In this document: positions 1 through 8,384 of the stretch, piece by piece
How positions within the stretch are numbered: the first letter of the stretch is position 1
Layout: the number at the start of each line of letters is the position of its first letter
NCBI GenBank assembly: GCA_009772935.1
Contig: WOUR01000056.1
Coordinates: 1 to 42,083, forward strand
Length of the DNA stretch: 42,083 nucleotides
Reading direction: 5' to 3'
DNA from: Rhodospirillaceae bacterium
GTDB lineage: Bacteria; Pseudomonadota; Alphaproteobacteria; Reyranellales; Reyranellaceae
Translations under genes and position numbers: made by a program
The notes under the pieces: model-generated
The model's input: only the letters and a program-made list of their open reading frames with translations
What the model was told of the DNA's origin: nothing
Databases searched by the model: none

Positions 1-1
1 C

Positions 2-98
2 AAAAACCCGCGCCGATCAAAGACCAGAAAACCCACTATCCACAACCTTCTTGCCGTGTTCCCCCTCCAAAATCACCCACTCGATTCCCGGAAGAGGC
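2..98 (-). repeat. Copy A of a ~97-bp degenerate repeat
   Basis: Read on the minus strand from 98 down to 2, this segment aligns without gaps to 18899-18995 on the plus strand. The first 19 bases are identical (they start GCCTCTTCCGGGAATCGA), and by eye roughly 70 percent of the rest match. It replaces the normal 3' end of the P-type ATPase. It may be an insertion-element remnant or a dispersed intergenic repeat; no transposase was recognised in it. Confidence 0.6.
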
Positions 99-2493
99 AA
101 AAGATAAGCTATCTCGCATGCGACCAATGTATTGACCGCGACGGTTCGTGCAGTCTCCAGGCTTGCCCCCGTGGCAATCTCCAATTCGAAGAGTCCAAAG
201 GTGGCGACGAGCATTAGAACCGATACGAAGGCAACTCGCCACATGAAGTATCCGGACGCGATCGGCTCTTTTGGTGGCCGCGGTGGCCGGGTCATGATGT
301 CGGGCTCGGGTGGTTCAAAGGCCAACGCCAATCCGAGGGTTACGGCGGTGACGAGATTGACCCAAAGTATCTGGACCGGCGTCACAGGCAGCACGTTGCC
401 GAGTGCGATGGCGGTGATGACAGTGAGGGCCTCGCCGCCGTTCGTTGGAAGAATATAGAGGATCGTCTTTTTCAGGTTGTCGTACACCGCGCGGCCCTCG
501 CGCACGGCATGCACGATCGAGGCGAAGTTGTCGTCAGCCAGCACCATCTCGGCAGCCTCTTTGGCCGCCTCGGTCCCCTTCACGCCCATGGCGATCCCAA
601 TGTCCGCACGCTTGAGGGCAGGCACATCATTGCCCCCATCCCCGGTCATGGCCACGATCTGACCATGGCTCTGCAGGGACTTGACGAGACGCAGCTTGTG
701 CTCGGGACTGGTGCGGGCGAACACGGTCGAATTTACAACAGTGCCGAGCAATTCCACATCGGACATCCTGTCGAGGTCTCGGCCGGTCAGCACCCTGTCG
801 GGAGTCGTGAGCCCCAACTCGCGAGCAATAGCACCCGCCGTCACAGCGTGATCGCCCGTGATCATTTTCACGCCAATGCCCGCGGCAAGACATTGTTGAA
901 CCGCAGCGATGGCTTCGTCGCGCGGTGGGTCGATCAAACCGAAAAGGCCCAGGAAGGTGAGTCCTTGCTCTACGTCTGCAAACGCGAGCTGCCGATGGCC
1001 AGCAACTGTTCGTTTCGCCGCCACGGCCAACACTCGTTGGCCTTTTGCTGCGATATCGTCGATAAGCCGAAGCCAACGATCGGCGACGAGTGGACGTTGC
1101 TCGTCACTGCGATCTCGCTCCCAGCGGCACATCTCAAGCAGTCGCTCGGGAGCGCCCTTCATATAGATTAAGGCCGTTCCCGAAATGGTCGTGGTGCAGC
1201 GTGGCCATGAAACGGTGTTGAGCCTCGAACGGGATCTCGTCCGTCCGTGGACGTTCCTTTGTCTCCTCGCGAAGATCGAGGCCGGCCTTAAGAGCTGCCG
1301 TCAGCAAGGCGCCTTCAGTCGGGTCGCCCTCGATACTCCAGACGCCTTCTTTGTCGGCCAGGACAGCATCGTTGCACAGGGCGGCGGCGCGTAGCGCTTC
1401 GGTAAGGTCCGGGGTGTCGTTGGTTGAAATGTCTCTCCCATTCTCGCTGAAGCCGCCGTGTGGGTCGTAACCAGTGCCGGTGGTTTCGTAGATCGAATCC
1501 GCGGTGACGACGGTGCGGACCGTCAGCTCATTGCGCGTCAGCGTACCCGTCTTGTCCGAACAGATCGTCGTGACCGACCCGAGTGTCTCGACGGCGGGCA
1601 GGCGGCGGATAATGGCGCTGCGCCGCGCCATCCGTTAGACGCCGATGGCCAGGGTGATCGTAATGATCGCCGGTAGGCCTTCCGGGATGGCGGCGACAGC
1701 CAACCCGACCGCCGCCATGAACATTTCAGTGGCCGGAAAGTGCCAGACCCACGTGCCAATCGCGAATACCACCGCCGAGAGTGCAAGAATGACGACAGTG
1801 AGCCATCGTCCGAAAACACCCATGCGTTGGAGCAGCGGTGTGGTCAATGTTTCGACCTCGGATAGCATGGTGCTGATCCGGTCGATTTCCGCGGCCATGG
1901 CGGTCGCAACGACGACGCCCGTACCCTGGCCATAGGTGACCAGGGTGCCCGAGTAGGCCATTGACGCCCGATCGCCGAGCAGCGCATCGGGCGCCATTGC
2001 GGCGATATTTTTCTCGACCGGCACCGACTCGCCGGTCAGCGCGGCTTCCTGGACTTGCAGCGATGTCGCCCGGCACCACCGACTCGGCGTGCACGACGAT
2101 GCGTTGTCCCCCGCGTATGACGGTCGCTTGGAGCGACAGCATCTTCCGAACGGCGTCCATGGCCTGTTCGGCCTTGCCTTCCTGAATGAAGCCGATGGCA
2201 GCGTTGATCACCACCACCGCAAAGATCACGCCGGTATCCACCCAGTGGCCCAGGGAGGCCGTGACCAAGCTCGCCGCAAGCAAGACATAGATGAGGACGT
2301 TGTGGAATTGCAGCAGGAACCGGAGAAGCACGCTGCGCCGCCTCGTAGATGGCAGCCGATTGGCGCCGTACTGCGCGAACCGCCGAGCGGCCTCAGCATC
2401 GCTCAAGCCCGTGTTGGATGACTCTAACTGCCGAAGAACCTCCTCGGCGGGCAGAGCGGACCAATTCTCTCGATGATCGATGGGTTTGTTCAT
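17..2493 (-). pseudogene. Broken P2-type cation-transporting ATPase (CtpF/PacL-like)
   Basis: Reading from 2493 downward, four pieces add up to one P-type ATPase that would pump cations, probably Ca2+ or similar, across the inner membrane. Visible parts are the N-terminal cation-ATPase domain, the TGESVPVEKN loop, the PEGLP membrane motif, the phosphorylation motif DKTGTLT and the hinge region. Lesions: (i) near 2064 the chain jumps from VPGDI straight to SLQVQEAALTGES, losing about 19 expected residues and shifting frame; (ii) an in-frame TAA at 1635-1637 stands where relatives have Gln before RMARR; (iii) an extra base near 1151 shifts frame between GNGL and IYMKGAPER. The hinge reads TGDGGNDVPAL instead of the near-invariant TGDGVNDAPAL. 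After about position 98 the C-terminus stops resembling the family and runs into a repeat, so the last membrane helices are missing. The family call is firm; the ion is not known. Confidence 0.9.
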
Positions 2494-2759
2494 TTATCGA
2501 AGCCCTTGATTGCGGATTAGGTCTCGCCATCGTCAGCGACCCCGCACCGGGCAACGCTTTGAGCGTGGCAATGTCGCTGAGTGTGTTAAGGCCAGTCAAC
2601 CGAACCCAAAAGACGTAGCTGACCCGACCAGTCCACGCCGAAGAACTGTGACCGGTTGTTGTAAGACTTCACATCGACAAGCACATGGCGGCAGCCCATC
2701 TGATTCCCTATTGCACGCCAACGTTTGAACGTTCTAAGGCTACGTGGCGTCGATTCAGT
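2494..2759. other. Intergenic gap without a recognisable gene
   Basis: The gap lies between the start of the broken ATPase and the end of the small HTH gene, both on the minus strand. No recognisable coding sequence, RNA gene or strong hairpin was seen. A TTGATTGCGGATTA stretch at about 2508 resembles half of an FNR box but lacks the second half. Confidence 0.4.
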
Positions 2760-3008
2760 CTAGCGGGGTTTGTTCTCCGGGAAGGTCCCGGCACCACCTG
2801 AACCGCCGCGCGATGGCTCAGGTTCGTCGGATGGCCGGTTCGCGTGTAACTGGAGAAACCGCTCGAGGTCTTTCGGTGCGATTCGCCACTCTCGACCGAC
2901 GTTGATGGCACGCAGACCGCCGTCCCTAATCCAGTGTCGGACGGTCACTTCGCCCACCTTGAGGAGTTCAGCCACCTCCTTCACTGAAAGAAACTGACGA
3001 GTCAGCAT
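2760..3008 (-). CDS. Small helix-turn-helix DNA-binding protein, excisionase/MerR-like (HTH_17)
   Basis: An 82-residue protein. Residues 6-52 form a winged helix-turn-helix of the excisionase/BldC class, with the typical run FLSVKEVAELLKVGEVTVRHWI, then GREWRI and a C-terminal helix DLERFLQL. The tail (residues 57-82) is Pro/Gly/Ser rich and probably disordered. It is divergent from the USP cluster, with its ATG at 3008, 165 bp from the first USP start. Two AAGGCCTT palindromes spaced 21 bp lie just upstream of its own start, so autoregulation and control of the USP promoter are plausible. That link is inferred. Such proteins can also be phage or plasmid excisionases, but no integrase is nearby. 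Confidence 0.8.
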   Translation of the reverse strand: MLTRQFLSVKEVAELLKVGEVTVRHWIRDGGLRAINVGREWRIAPKDLERFLQLHANRPSDEPEPSRGGSGGAGTFPENKPR

Positions 3009-3013
3009 CCCTT

Positions 3014-3042
3014 AAGGCCTTCTCAATGCCATTCAAGGCCTT
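3014..3042. promoter_or_regulatory. Two tandem AAGGCCTT palindromes, candidate operator
   Basis: AAGGCCTT occurs at 3014-3021 and again at 3035-3042. The start-to-start distance is 21 bp, two helical turns, so a protein could contact both on one face of the DNA. Each copy is followed by a related TCAA-containing run. The pair sits in the divergent region between the HTH gene (ATG at 3008) and the first USP gene. Binding by that HTH protein is inferred. Confidence 0.45.
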
Positions 3043-3072
3043 TCAAGCTATCCGAGCGTCGTTGACGCTGCT

Positions 3073-3086
3073 TTGATCCATCTCAA
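3073..3086. promoter_or_regulatory. FNR/FixK-like box upstream of the first USP gene
   Basis: TTGATCCATCTCAA matches the Fnr/FixK/Anr consensus TTGAT-N4-ATCAA at nine of ten fixed positions. It lies about 87 bp upstream of the USP start at 3173. A possible -10 element (TACACT) at 3140-3145 would place the box near -72, a class I position. Function is inferred from sequence. Confidence 0.5.
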
Positions 3087-3172
3087 GGTATTTGGAGGCA
3101 TTCCATGAGATTTGGGCACGCTGCGATGTCAGGCTGGAATACACTCGGCTCCCAACGATCAGGACAAGACCC

Positions 3173-4009
3173 ATGCGAAGCTTACTCGTCGCCCTTGATG
3201 ACACGCTCGCCGGTGATGCGGCGGTTAAGTTCGCACTCGCTCTTTCGACAAAGCATGGAGCGGCGCTCACCGGCGTGAACTTCGTCACCACGGACTATCT
3301 CCCCACGCTTGCACTCGTGCCCGCTGAATTGAACGTCGCATATTCTAACCTTCAAGCCGACATGGATCGACTGGAGCAAGCGCATCAACGGAATGAGAGG
3401 TTACGCGGAGGGTTCCTGAAACGTTGCACGACCCAGAACGTGAAGGGCGATATCCTAACGCTGGAAGGTAGCCCCGTGGCGGAAGTGCGTGGCGTCGCTG
3501 CCGTACATGACCTGATCGTTATCGGCCGCGACGGCGATTTTCATGGCGCGCCCGGCGGTGGCCTGGCCAAGGCCGTCGAACAGATCCTGAAAGACAGTCC
3601 GCGGCCGCTCATCATCACACCCGAGGCAGTCCGAGATCCGTCACGCATCGTTATCGCCTATGATGGCAGTATTCCCGCCGCGCGGACCCTGCAGGTTTTC
3701 ACGCTTCTCGGACTCGCGAGCAAATCCGAGATTCATGTGATTTCAGTTGCATCGGAGCAAGATGTGGCAGACCGCTCTGTCCGTCAGGCGCGTGCATATC
3801 TCGGGCTCTATGGCATTGCCTGCACGGCCCATCCATTCACATCGGCCTCTGACCCAGCTGAGTTCGTGATCTCCGGAGCGAAATCGCTCGGTGCAGACCT
3901 GCTGGTGATGGGAGCCTACGGTCATCGCGGCTGGAGAGAGACCCTGCTCGGGTCCGTCACGACGCGCTTGCTGTCCGAATGCCCGACAGCACTCTTTATT
4001 CACCACTAA
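3173..4009 (+). CDS. Universal stress protein, two-domain UspA family (DDT type)
   Basis: A 278-residue cytoplasmic UspA-family protein beginning MRSLLVALDDT. The reading frame extends upstream to 3092, but the ATG at 3173 follows an AGGAC ribosome site and matches the start of its paralogue at 10664. The C-terminal half carries the ATP-binding signature G-2x-G-9x-G-S (GAYG then LLGS), so this domain probably binds ATP. The N-terminal half has VALDD but a degenerate loop (IGRDGDFHG). It ends in LFIHH, again like the 10664 gene. The next USP start follows its stop codon directly, so these genes are probably co-transcribed. Expression under low oxygen is suggested by the box at 3073-3086. The exact cellular role is unknown, as for most USPs. 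Confidence 0.92.
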   Translation: MRSLLVALDDTLAGDAAVKFALALSTKHGAALTGVNFVTTDYLPTLALVPAELNVAYSNLQADMDRLEQAHQRNERLRGGFLKRCTTQNVKGDILTLEGSPVAEVRGVAAVHDLIVIGRDGDFHGAPGGGLAKAVEQILKDSPRPLIITPEAVRDPSRIVIAYDGSIPAARTLQVFTLLGLASKSEIHVISVASEQDVADRSVRQARAYLGLYGIACTAHPFTSASDPAEFVISGAKSLGADLLVMGAYGHRGWRETLLGSVTTRLLSECPTALFIHH

Positions 4010-4918
4010 GTGGCAGGCGTTTCCGAAATGGCGAATGCACGAGATACTAAAAAGAAGAAACCCAACGGCAACTTGCGCCGTATACTTGTTGCTTCGGACC
4101 TGACGGCCTATTCAGACCGTGCCTTCGATCGCGCCGTGATGCTGGCAGTGGAGAACAAGGCAGCCGTTCACTTCCTTCATGCCATTGAACGGAACCTTCT
4201 CCCTGACGGTTATGTCCGCCAAAACATCCGTGAAGCGCAGGCACGTCTTGAACATGAAGTGCGAGACAGTGGCATCGGCACACACCTCGACGTGTCCGTG
4301 AAAGTCGCAATGGGTGACGCGGATAAGACGATCGTCGAAGAATCGCGGGTGATGCAGTCCGATCTTATTGTCATGGGTCTGTCTCATGACGCAACGCTGG
4401 CCGGCATGGTTCGGGGCACGACCATCGAGAAGGTGGTGAGGCGTACGCGTTGTCCCGTCCTTGTTGTCAAAACGCGCGCGCGACGTTCTTACGTGAAGAT
4501 CGCAGCGGCTGTCGATTTGGCAGAGCCGTCGCGCCAGGCGCTGGACTTCGCGTTACGCGTGTTTCCGAGTGCAAAATTCACCATTTTGCATGTGGACGAA
4601 ACAACGCGGGTAGGGCGGCGTGCAGACGCTGTGGGTTCCGCGGCCGGGATCGAGAGACGGCATCAGATCGAAGACATGGTCGCCGCCAGGTTCGAGTCCG
4701 CCGGTCGCGGCAAGTTGGGAGCCACGAATGGCCCGGCGCTGATTGTCGAGAACGGAAAGGCTGTGAACGTCTTGCAGGAACAAGTCTTGCGTTTGCATCC
4801 GGACCTTGTCGTGTTGGGCACGCACGGTCGAACCGGGGTCTCCGACATATTTCTGGGAAGCGTCGCGGAAACCTTGCTTGAAGTGCTGCCTCATGACGTA
4901 CTCGTTGCGCGAGCCTGA
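4010..4918 (+). CDS. Tandem universal stress protein
   Basis: Up to 302 residues from the GTG at 4010, or 296 from the ATG at 4028. The GTG lies directly after the preceding stop, and the choice is uncertain. A Lys-rich N-terminal stretch (TKKKK) comes before two UspA domains of about 140 residues each. The first begins RRILVASDLTAYSDRAFDRA and has a degenerate ATP loop (GLSHDATLAGMVRGTT). The second has the full G-2x-G-9x-GS signature, GTHG followed by FLGS, so ATP binding is expected there. It sits second in the run of five consecutive USP genes and is less similar to its neighbours than the 5026/7121 pair are to each other. Confidence 0.9.
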   Translation: MAGVSEMANARDTKKKKPNGNLRRILVASDLTAYSDRAFDRAVMLAVENKAAVHFLHAIERNLLPDGYVRQNIREAQARLEHEVRDSGIGTHLDVSVKVAMGDADKTIVEESRVMQSDLIVMGLSHDATLAGMVRGTTIEKVVRRTRCPVLVVKTRARRSYVKIAAAVDLAEPSRQALDFALRVFPSAKFTILHVDETTRVGRRADAVGSAAGIERRHQIEDMVAARFESAGRGKLGATNGPALIVENGKAVNVLQEQVLRLHPDLVVLGTHGRTGVSDIFLGSVAETLLEVLPHDVLVARA

Positions 4919-5025
4919 GGCGCCTCGACTAAATTGGAAGCGCCTGGGCGATCGTAGATCGGGGGCTCTGGGAGGCAGTAGACGACGCCAGTCGCGGATG
5001 ATCGGAAAGAGAATCGACGAGGGCT

Positions 5026-5946
5026 ATGGTTCATGACTCAGCAGGCGGCAAAATGACAAGCGAACGAGCATCGGCCGTACTCTCCAAAGTGTTGGTGGCA
5101 ACTGACCTCTCCGCGCGGTCCGACCGCGCGGTTGAGCGGGCTGTCATCTTGGCCAAGCAGACTGGTGCAGCCCTGACGATCCTGCATGTTGTCGACGCTG
5201 ACCTTCCAAGCAGGATTAGGGATCGTTTGCGTGATGATGCGGGTTCGTTGATTGCCGATCACCTCATCTCACTACCCAATGCATATGTAGGATCTGCGGA
5301 CACCAAAATTGTCCTTGGCAAAGACCATAGTGACATTGTCGATGTTGCCAGGACGGTAGGAGCCCAGCTTCTTGTTCTCGGCGTCCATCGAAACGAGTCG
5401 CGGGAGTTCTTCCGGGGAACGACCGCCGAGCGCGTGATCCGGGCCTTTGGCCGGCCTGTCCTGATGGTTAAGGCGAGGCCGCAGGCCTATTATCGGCGCG
5501 CGATTGTGGGCGTTGACTTCTCTATCTGCTCACGCCGCGCCATCGAGTTCGCGGCGCGGCTCATCCCGGACGGTGAGTTTCATTTGGTTCATGCCTTCGA
5601 GGTGCCCGTCAAGGGGCCTCTGTTCGCTCGCAATTCTCGGCGCGAAGTGCCGACGATCCTTCACGAGCAGATGAACCAGTTGGTCGGATCGGATATCGTG
5701 GAGCTGAAGGCAATACTGCAAGCCACGCCATTTCGCCTGTTCCAGATCATCAGACCAGGATCCGTCAGGGGCGTGATCCAGGAGCAGATCGATCAGCTGA
5801 AGCCGGATCTACTTGTCATCGGCACCCATGGGCGTAGTGGTGTCGCCCACGCGATATGGGGCAGCGTGGCTGAAGACTTCTTAAGCCGCCCGCCTTGCGA
5901 CGTCCTGATTGTACCAACTCCCACGATACCTGATCTTACAGCCTGA
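5026..5946 (+). CDS. Tandem universal stress protein, paralogue of the 7121 gene
   Basis: A 306-residue protein from the ATG at 5026; an internal ATG at 5053 (MTSERAS) is an alternative. It has two UspA domains. The first contains VLVATDLSARSDRAVERA and a modified loop, GVHRNESREFFRGTT, where the second Gly of the ATP signature is Arg. The second has GVDFS and the complete signature GTHG plus IWGS. The N-terminal domain is almost identical in protein sequence to that of the gene at 7121, including a 35-base identical DNA tract, which points to recent duplication or gene conversion. The gap to the upstream USP gene is 107 bp. Confidence 0.92.
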   Translation: MVHDSAGGKMTSERASAVLSKVLVATDLSARSDRAVERAVILAKQTGAALTILHVVDADLPSRIRDRLRDDAGSLIADHLISLPNAYVGSADTKIVLGKDHSDIVDVARTVGAQLLVLGVHRNESREFFRGTTAERVIRAFGRPVLMVKARPQAYYRRAIVGVDFSICSRRAIEFAARLIPDGEFHLVHAFEVPVKGPLFARNSRREVPTILHEQMNQLVGSDIVELKAILQATPFRLFQIIRPGSVRGVIQEQIDQLKPDLLVIGTHGRSGVAHAIWGSVAEDFLSRPPCDVLIVPTPTIPDLTA

Positions 5947-6019
5947 TACACATCGACCATTGCGCCGCATGGAGAAGCCGACATGCCTCAGCCCTTTCTA
6001 GCCCCAGGAGTGGTCTAAG

Positions 6020-6910
6020 ATGTATCAGGTGCTCGCTGCGCATGATCTTGCGGCCCGGTCGGATGTTGCGTTGGTTCGTGCCGCCCGTCTTGCATTTGAT
6101 CGCAAGGGTCATCTGACCATCCTTCACGTTGTTGACAGCGATCTCCCGGCACATGTCGTTGATGCCCAGCGGATGCGCACTGAGAACGACCTCGAGATTG
6201 GGGTGCGGCGATGGCTGGGGAACGATACACCATCGTATCGCATCGAGATCGTTTCTGGGGACCCTGCCGCCACCATTGCAGCCGAGGCCGATGCGCGCGC
6301 TGTCGATCTCGTGGTGACGGGGCGGCACCGGAGGCGTCCGGTCGCCGATTTGTTCGTTGGCACCACGGTCGAGCGTCTGCTGCGGCTGACCCGCCGGCCA
6401 ATCCTGGTGGTCAACAATCCGAACCAGGCACCCTACCAAAGCGTACTCATACCGGTCGACTTTTCAGACGCCTCCACGGCGGCAATCCGCTTAGCAGCGA
6501 CCTTTCTTCCCAAAGCGAATCTCCATCTTTTGCACGCGTACAAGGGCGCGTTCCAGGATTACGTGGCAGCGCTCTCCTTGACGTTCAGCCGCGAGGAAAG
6601 GGCCAAATTCGCCGGTCCTATCGGCGAGCAGGCGAAGCAGGCGATGTCCCGGTTGATCGACACTCTGGGGTTGGGTGCACGAGGGCCCTCCATAACGATC
6701 AAAAACGGGGATGCCTCGGCGCTGATCGAGGAAGAGCTGGCCTTGCAGAAGACCGATCTTGTGGTGATGGGAACCCATGCGCGGTCGGGCATTGCGCACG
6801 CTCTGATCGGCAGCGTGGCGGAGACCGTTCTAGGATTGACGACATGCGACATGTTGGTGGTTCCAGTTCCCGAGCCTAGTTGGTCGTCTGCGCATCAGGA
6901 CCTCACGTGA
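6020..6910 (+). CDS. Tandem universal stress protein with altered ATP loops
   Basis: A 296-residue, two-domain UspA protein starting MYQVLAAHDLAARSD after an AGGAGTGG ribosome site. The first domain ends in GRHRRRPVADLFVGTT and the second in GTHARSGIAHALIGS. In both, the second glycine of the G-2x-G-9x-G(S/T) signature is replaced (by Arg and Ala), so ATP binding may be weak and the protein could belong to the non-ATP-binding USP branch. It lies third in the row of tandem-domain USPs. The sequence starting at 8078 looks like a decayed copy of the beginning of this gene. Confidence 0.9.
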   Translation: MYQVLAAHDLAARSDVALVRAARLAFDRKGHLTILHVVDSDLPAHVVDAQRMRTENDLEIGVRRWLGNDTPSYRIEIVSGDPAATIAAEADARAVDLVVTGRHRRRPVADLFVGTTVERLLRLTRRPILVVNNPNQAPYQSVLIPVDFSDASTAAIRLAATFLPKANLHLLHAYKGAFQDYVAALSLTFSREERAKFAGPIGEQAKQAMSRLIDTLGLGARGPSITIKNGDASALIEEELALQKTDLVVMGTHARSGIAHALIGSVAETVLGLTTCDMLVVPVPEPSWSSAHQDLT

Positions 6911-6969
6911 AAGCTAGGGCTTCGGGCTTAACGGCATTTTTGTCCCGCGGGAGCCAGGGAGACCAAATC

Positions 6970-7092
6970 ATGGAACCTCTCTGCCTCTATCGTGGGAATT
7001 GCGGCGACGGGTTCGGCGCGGCTTTGGTCGTGCGATGCGTCCAAGTGGTGATTGGCCGGGTAAGCGACAGAAAGCATAGCGGTCAAAGGTGA
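6970..7092 (+). pseudogene. 5' fragment of a DHH-type phosphoesterase gene
   Basis: A 40-codon reading frame starting MEPLCLYRGNCGDGFGAALVV strongly resembles the N-terminus of DHH/DHHA1 phosphoesterases, which begin with an I/LYHGNCxDGFxAAW-type stretch. Similarity ends after about 22 codons and a stop follows at 7090-7092. The rest of the gene (about 280 codons in typical members) is absent. It is therefore a remnant stranded between two USP genes, inside the 210-bp gap before 7121. Confidence 0.6.
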
Positions 7093-7120
7093 AACCAAAG
7101 GTCGCGTAGGAGATACAATT

Positions 7121-7987
7121 ATGGATGCGGGTTTATTGCAGGCGCTCTCGAAAGTGCTGGTAGCAACCGATCTCTCTGCCCGGTCGGACCGGGCGGTTGA
7201 GCGGGCTGTCATCTTGGCCAAGCAGACGGGTGCGGCGCTGACGATCCTGCACGTTGTCGACAGCGACCTTCCGAGCCGGACTGCGGATCGTTTGCACGAC
7301 GATGCGCGCGCGTTGATCGCCGACCACTTCGCGGCATTGCAAGGCGCCGACGTGATGGCTTCGGACATCAGGGTGGTTTTCGGTAGAGACTACAACGACA
7401 TTGTAGATGTCGCAGAGAAGGCGGGAGCCGAGCTCATTGTCCTGGGAGTCCACCGCAACGAGACCCGTGAACTCTTCCGCGGAACCACCGCAGAGCGCGT
7501 TATTCGCACCGCAGCGCGTCCGGTGTTGATGGTCAAGGCGAGACCGCGATCTCCCTATCATCGGATCATCGTGGGGGTTGACTTTTCCGAGGGCTCGCGG
7601 CGCGCCATCGAGTTTGCGGCGAAGCTCTTCCCGGAAGGGGAATTCCATTTAGTCCATGCGTTCGATGTCCCATTCAAGGCGTTTCTAACCGGCGACAATA
7701 ACCGTCGTGAGGCCTCGAAGGGCCATCAGGAACAGATGGACCAGTTTGTCGGAGGGGATTTCACGGCGCTCCAGACGATCTTGCTGACCGCACCAACTCG
7801 CTTGTTCGAAGTCGTCAGGCAGGGACCGGTTCGGCAGGTGATCCAGGACCAGGTCGATCGGCTGAAGCCAGATCTTCTTGTCCTCGGGACGCATGGACGT
7901 AGCGGCATCGCACACGCGGTGTTGGGCAGCGTTGCCGAGGATTTCTTAAGCCATCCTCCCTGCGACGTCCTCGCGGTGTGTCCTTGA
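7121..7987 (+). CDS. Tandem universal stress protein, paralogue of the 5026 gene
   Basis: A 288-residue two-UspA-domain protein preceded by an AGGAG ribosome site. Domain one has VLVATDLSARSDRAVERA and the loop GVHRNETRELFRGTT (Gly replaced by Arg). Domain two has GVDFS and the full ATP signature GTHG plus VLGS. The whole protein aligns with the 5026 product, and the first 50 residues or so are nearly identical. A 35-base tract, 7193-7227, is identical to 5128-5162. It is the last gene of the plus-strand USP run before a gap of about 400 bp. Confidence 0.92.
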   Translation: MDAGLLQALSKVLVATDLSARSDRAVERAVILAKQTGAALTILHVVDSDLPSRTADRLHDDARALIADHFAALQGADVMASDIRVVFGRDYNDIVDVAEKAGAELIVLGVHRNETRELFRGTTAERVIRTAARPVLMVKARPRSPYHRIIVGVDFSEGSRRAIEFAAKLFPEGEFHLVHAFDVPFKAFLTGDNNRREASKGHQEQMDQFVGGDFTALQTILLTAPTRLFEVVRQGPVRQVIQDQVDRLKPDLLVLGTHGRSGIAHAVLGSVAEDFLSHPPCDVLAVCP

Positions 7988-8384
7988 TGTATCGGTTGGC
8001 CGCGATGGCAATGGAGGGGCGGTTGTCTTTGGAGAATCCAACATCGCGTGGACCCTTGAACTTTAGACAGGCTTGAAATGTATCAGGTTCCCGCAGCACG
8101 ATATCCTACAGCGCGACGGGACACCACCCTTGTGCGGGTCGTCGACCATCTTGGTCGAGTGCTGCCCAAGCAACCTTTGCGTTGTCGTCAACGGTCCAGA
8201 GCTATCTGTTATAGCGCTGCATCGGGCGTGCACGACGAGCTGCCTGAGGGACAAGGGCCGAGTCTGTCTCCCGCATTCGTTTCGATATTCACCCGCGCCA
8301 CTGGCCAAATCATTCTGCTTGTCGGAGGGGCGCAACGGTGACTACTGTTCTGCTCTCGCTGCGCTGGACGCGATCGAGGAGGCG
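7988..8384. other. Intergenic gap containing a USP-like relic
   Basis: About 400 bp between the last gene of the USP row and nfeD. The only recognisable content is the relic at 8078-8145. An open frame runs through the region in phase with nfeD, but its translation does not look like a protein N-terminus, so nfeD is started at 8385. No FNR-like box was found here. Confidence 0.5.
8078..8145 (+). pseudogene. Probable relic of a USP gene start
   Basis: The frame from 8078 translates to MYQVPAARYPTARRDTTLVR, which lines up with MYQVLAAHDLAARSDVALVR at the start of the 6020 USP gene. The first 11 bases (ATGTATCAGGT) are identical. Similarity fades after about 23 codons. Best read as a decayed duplicate of that gene's 5' end. 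Chance similarity over so short a stretch cannot be excluded. Confidence 0.4.
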
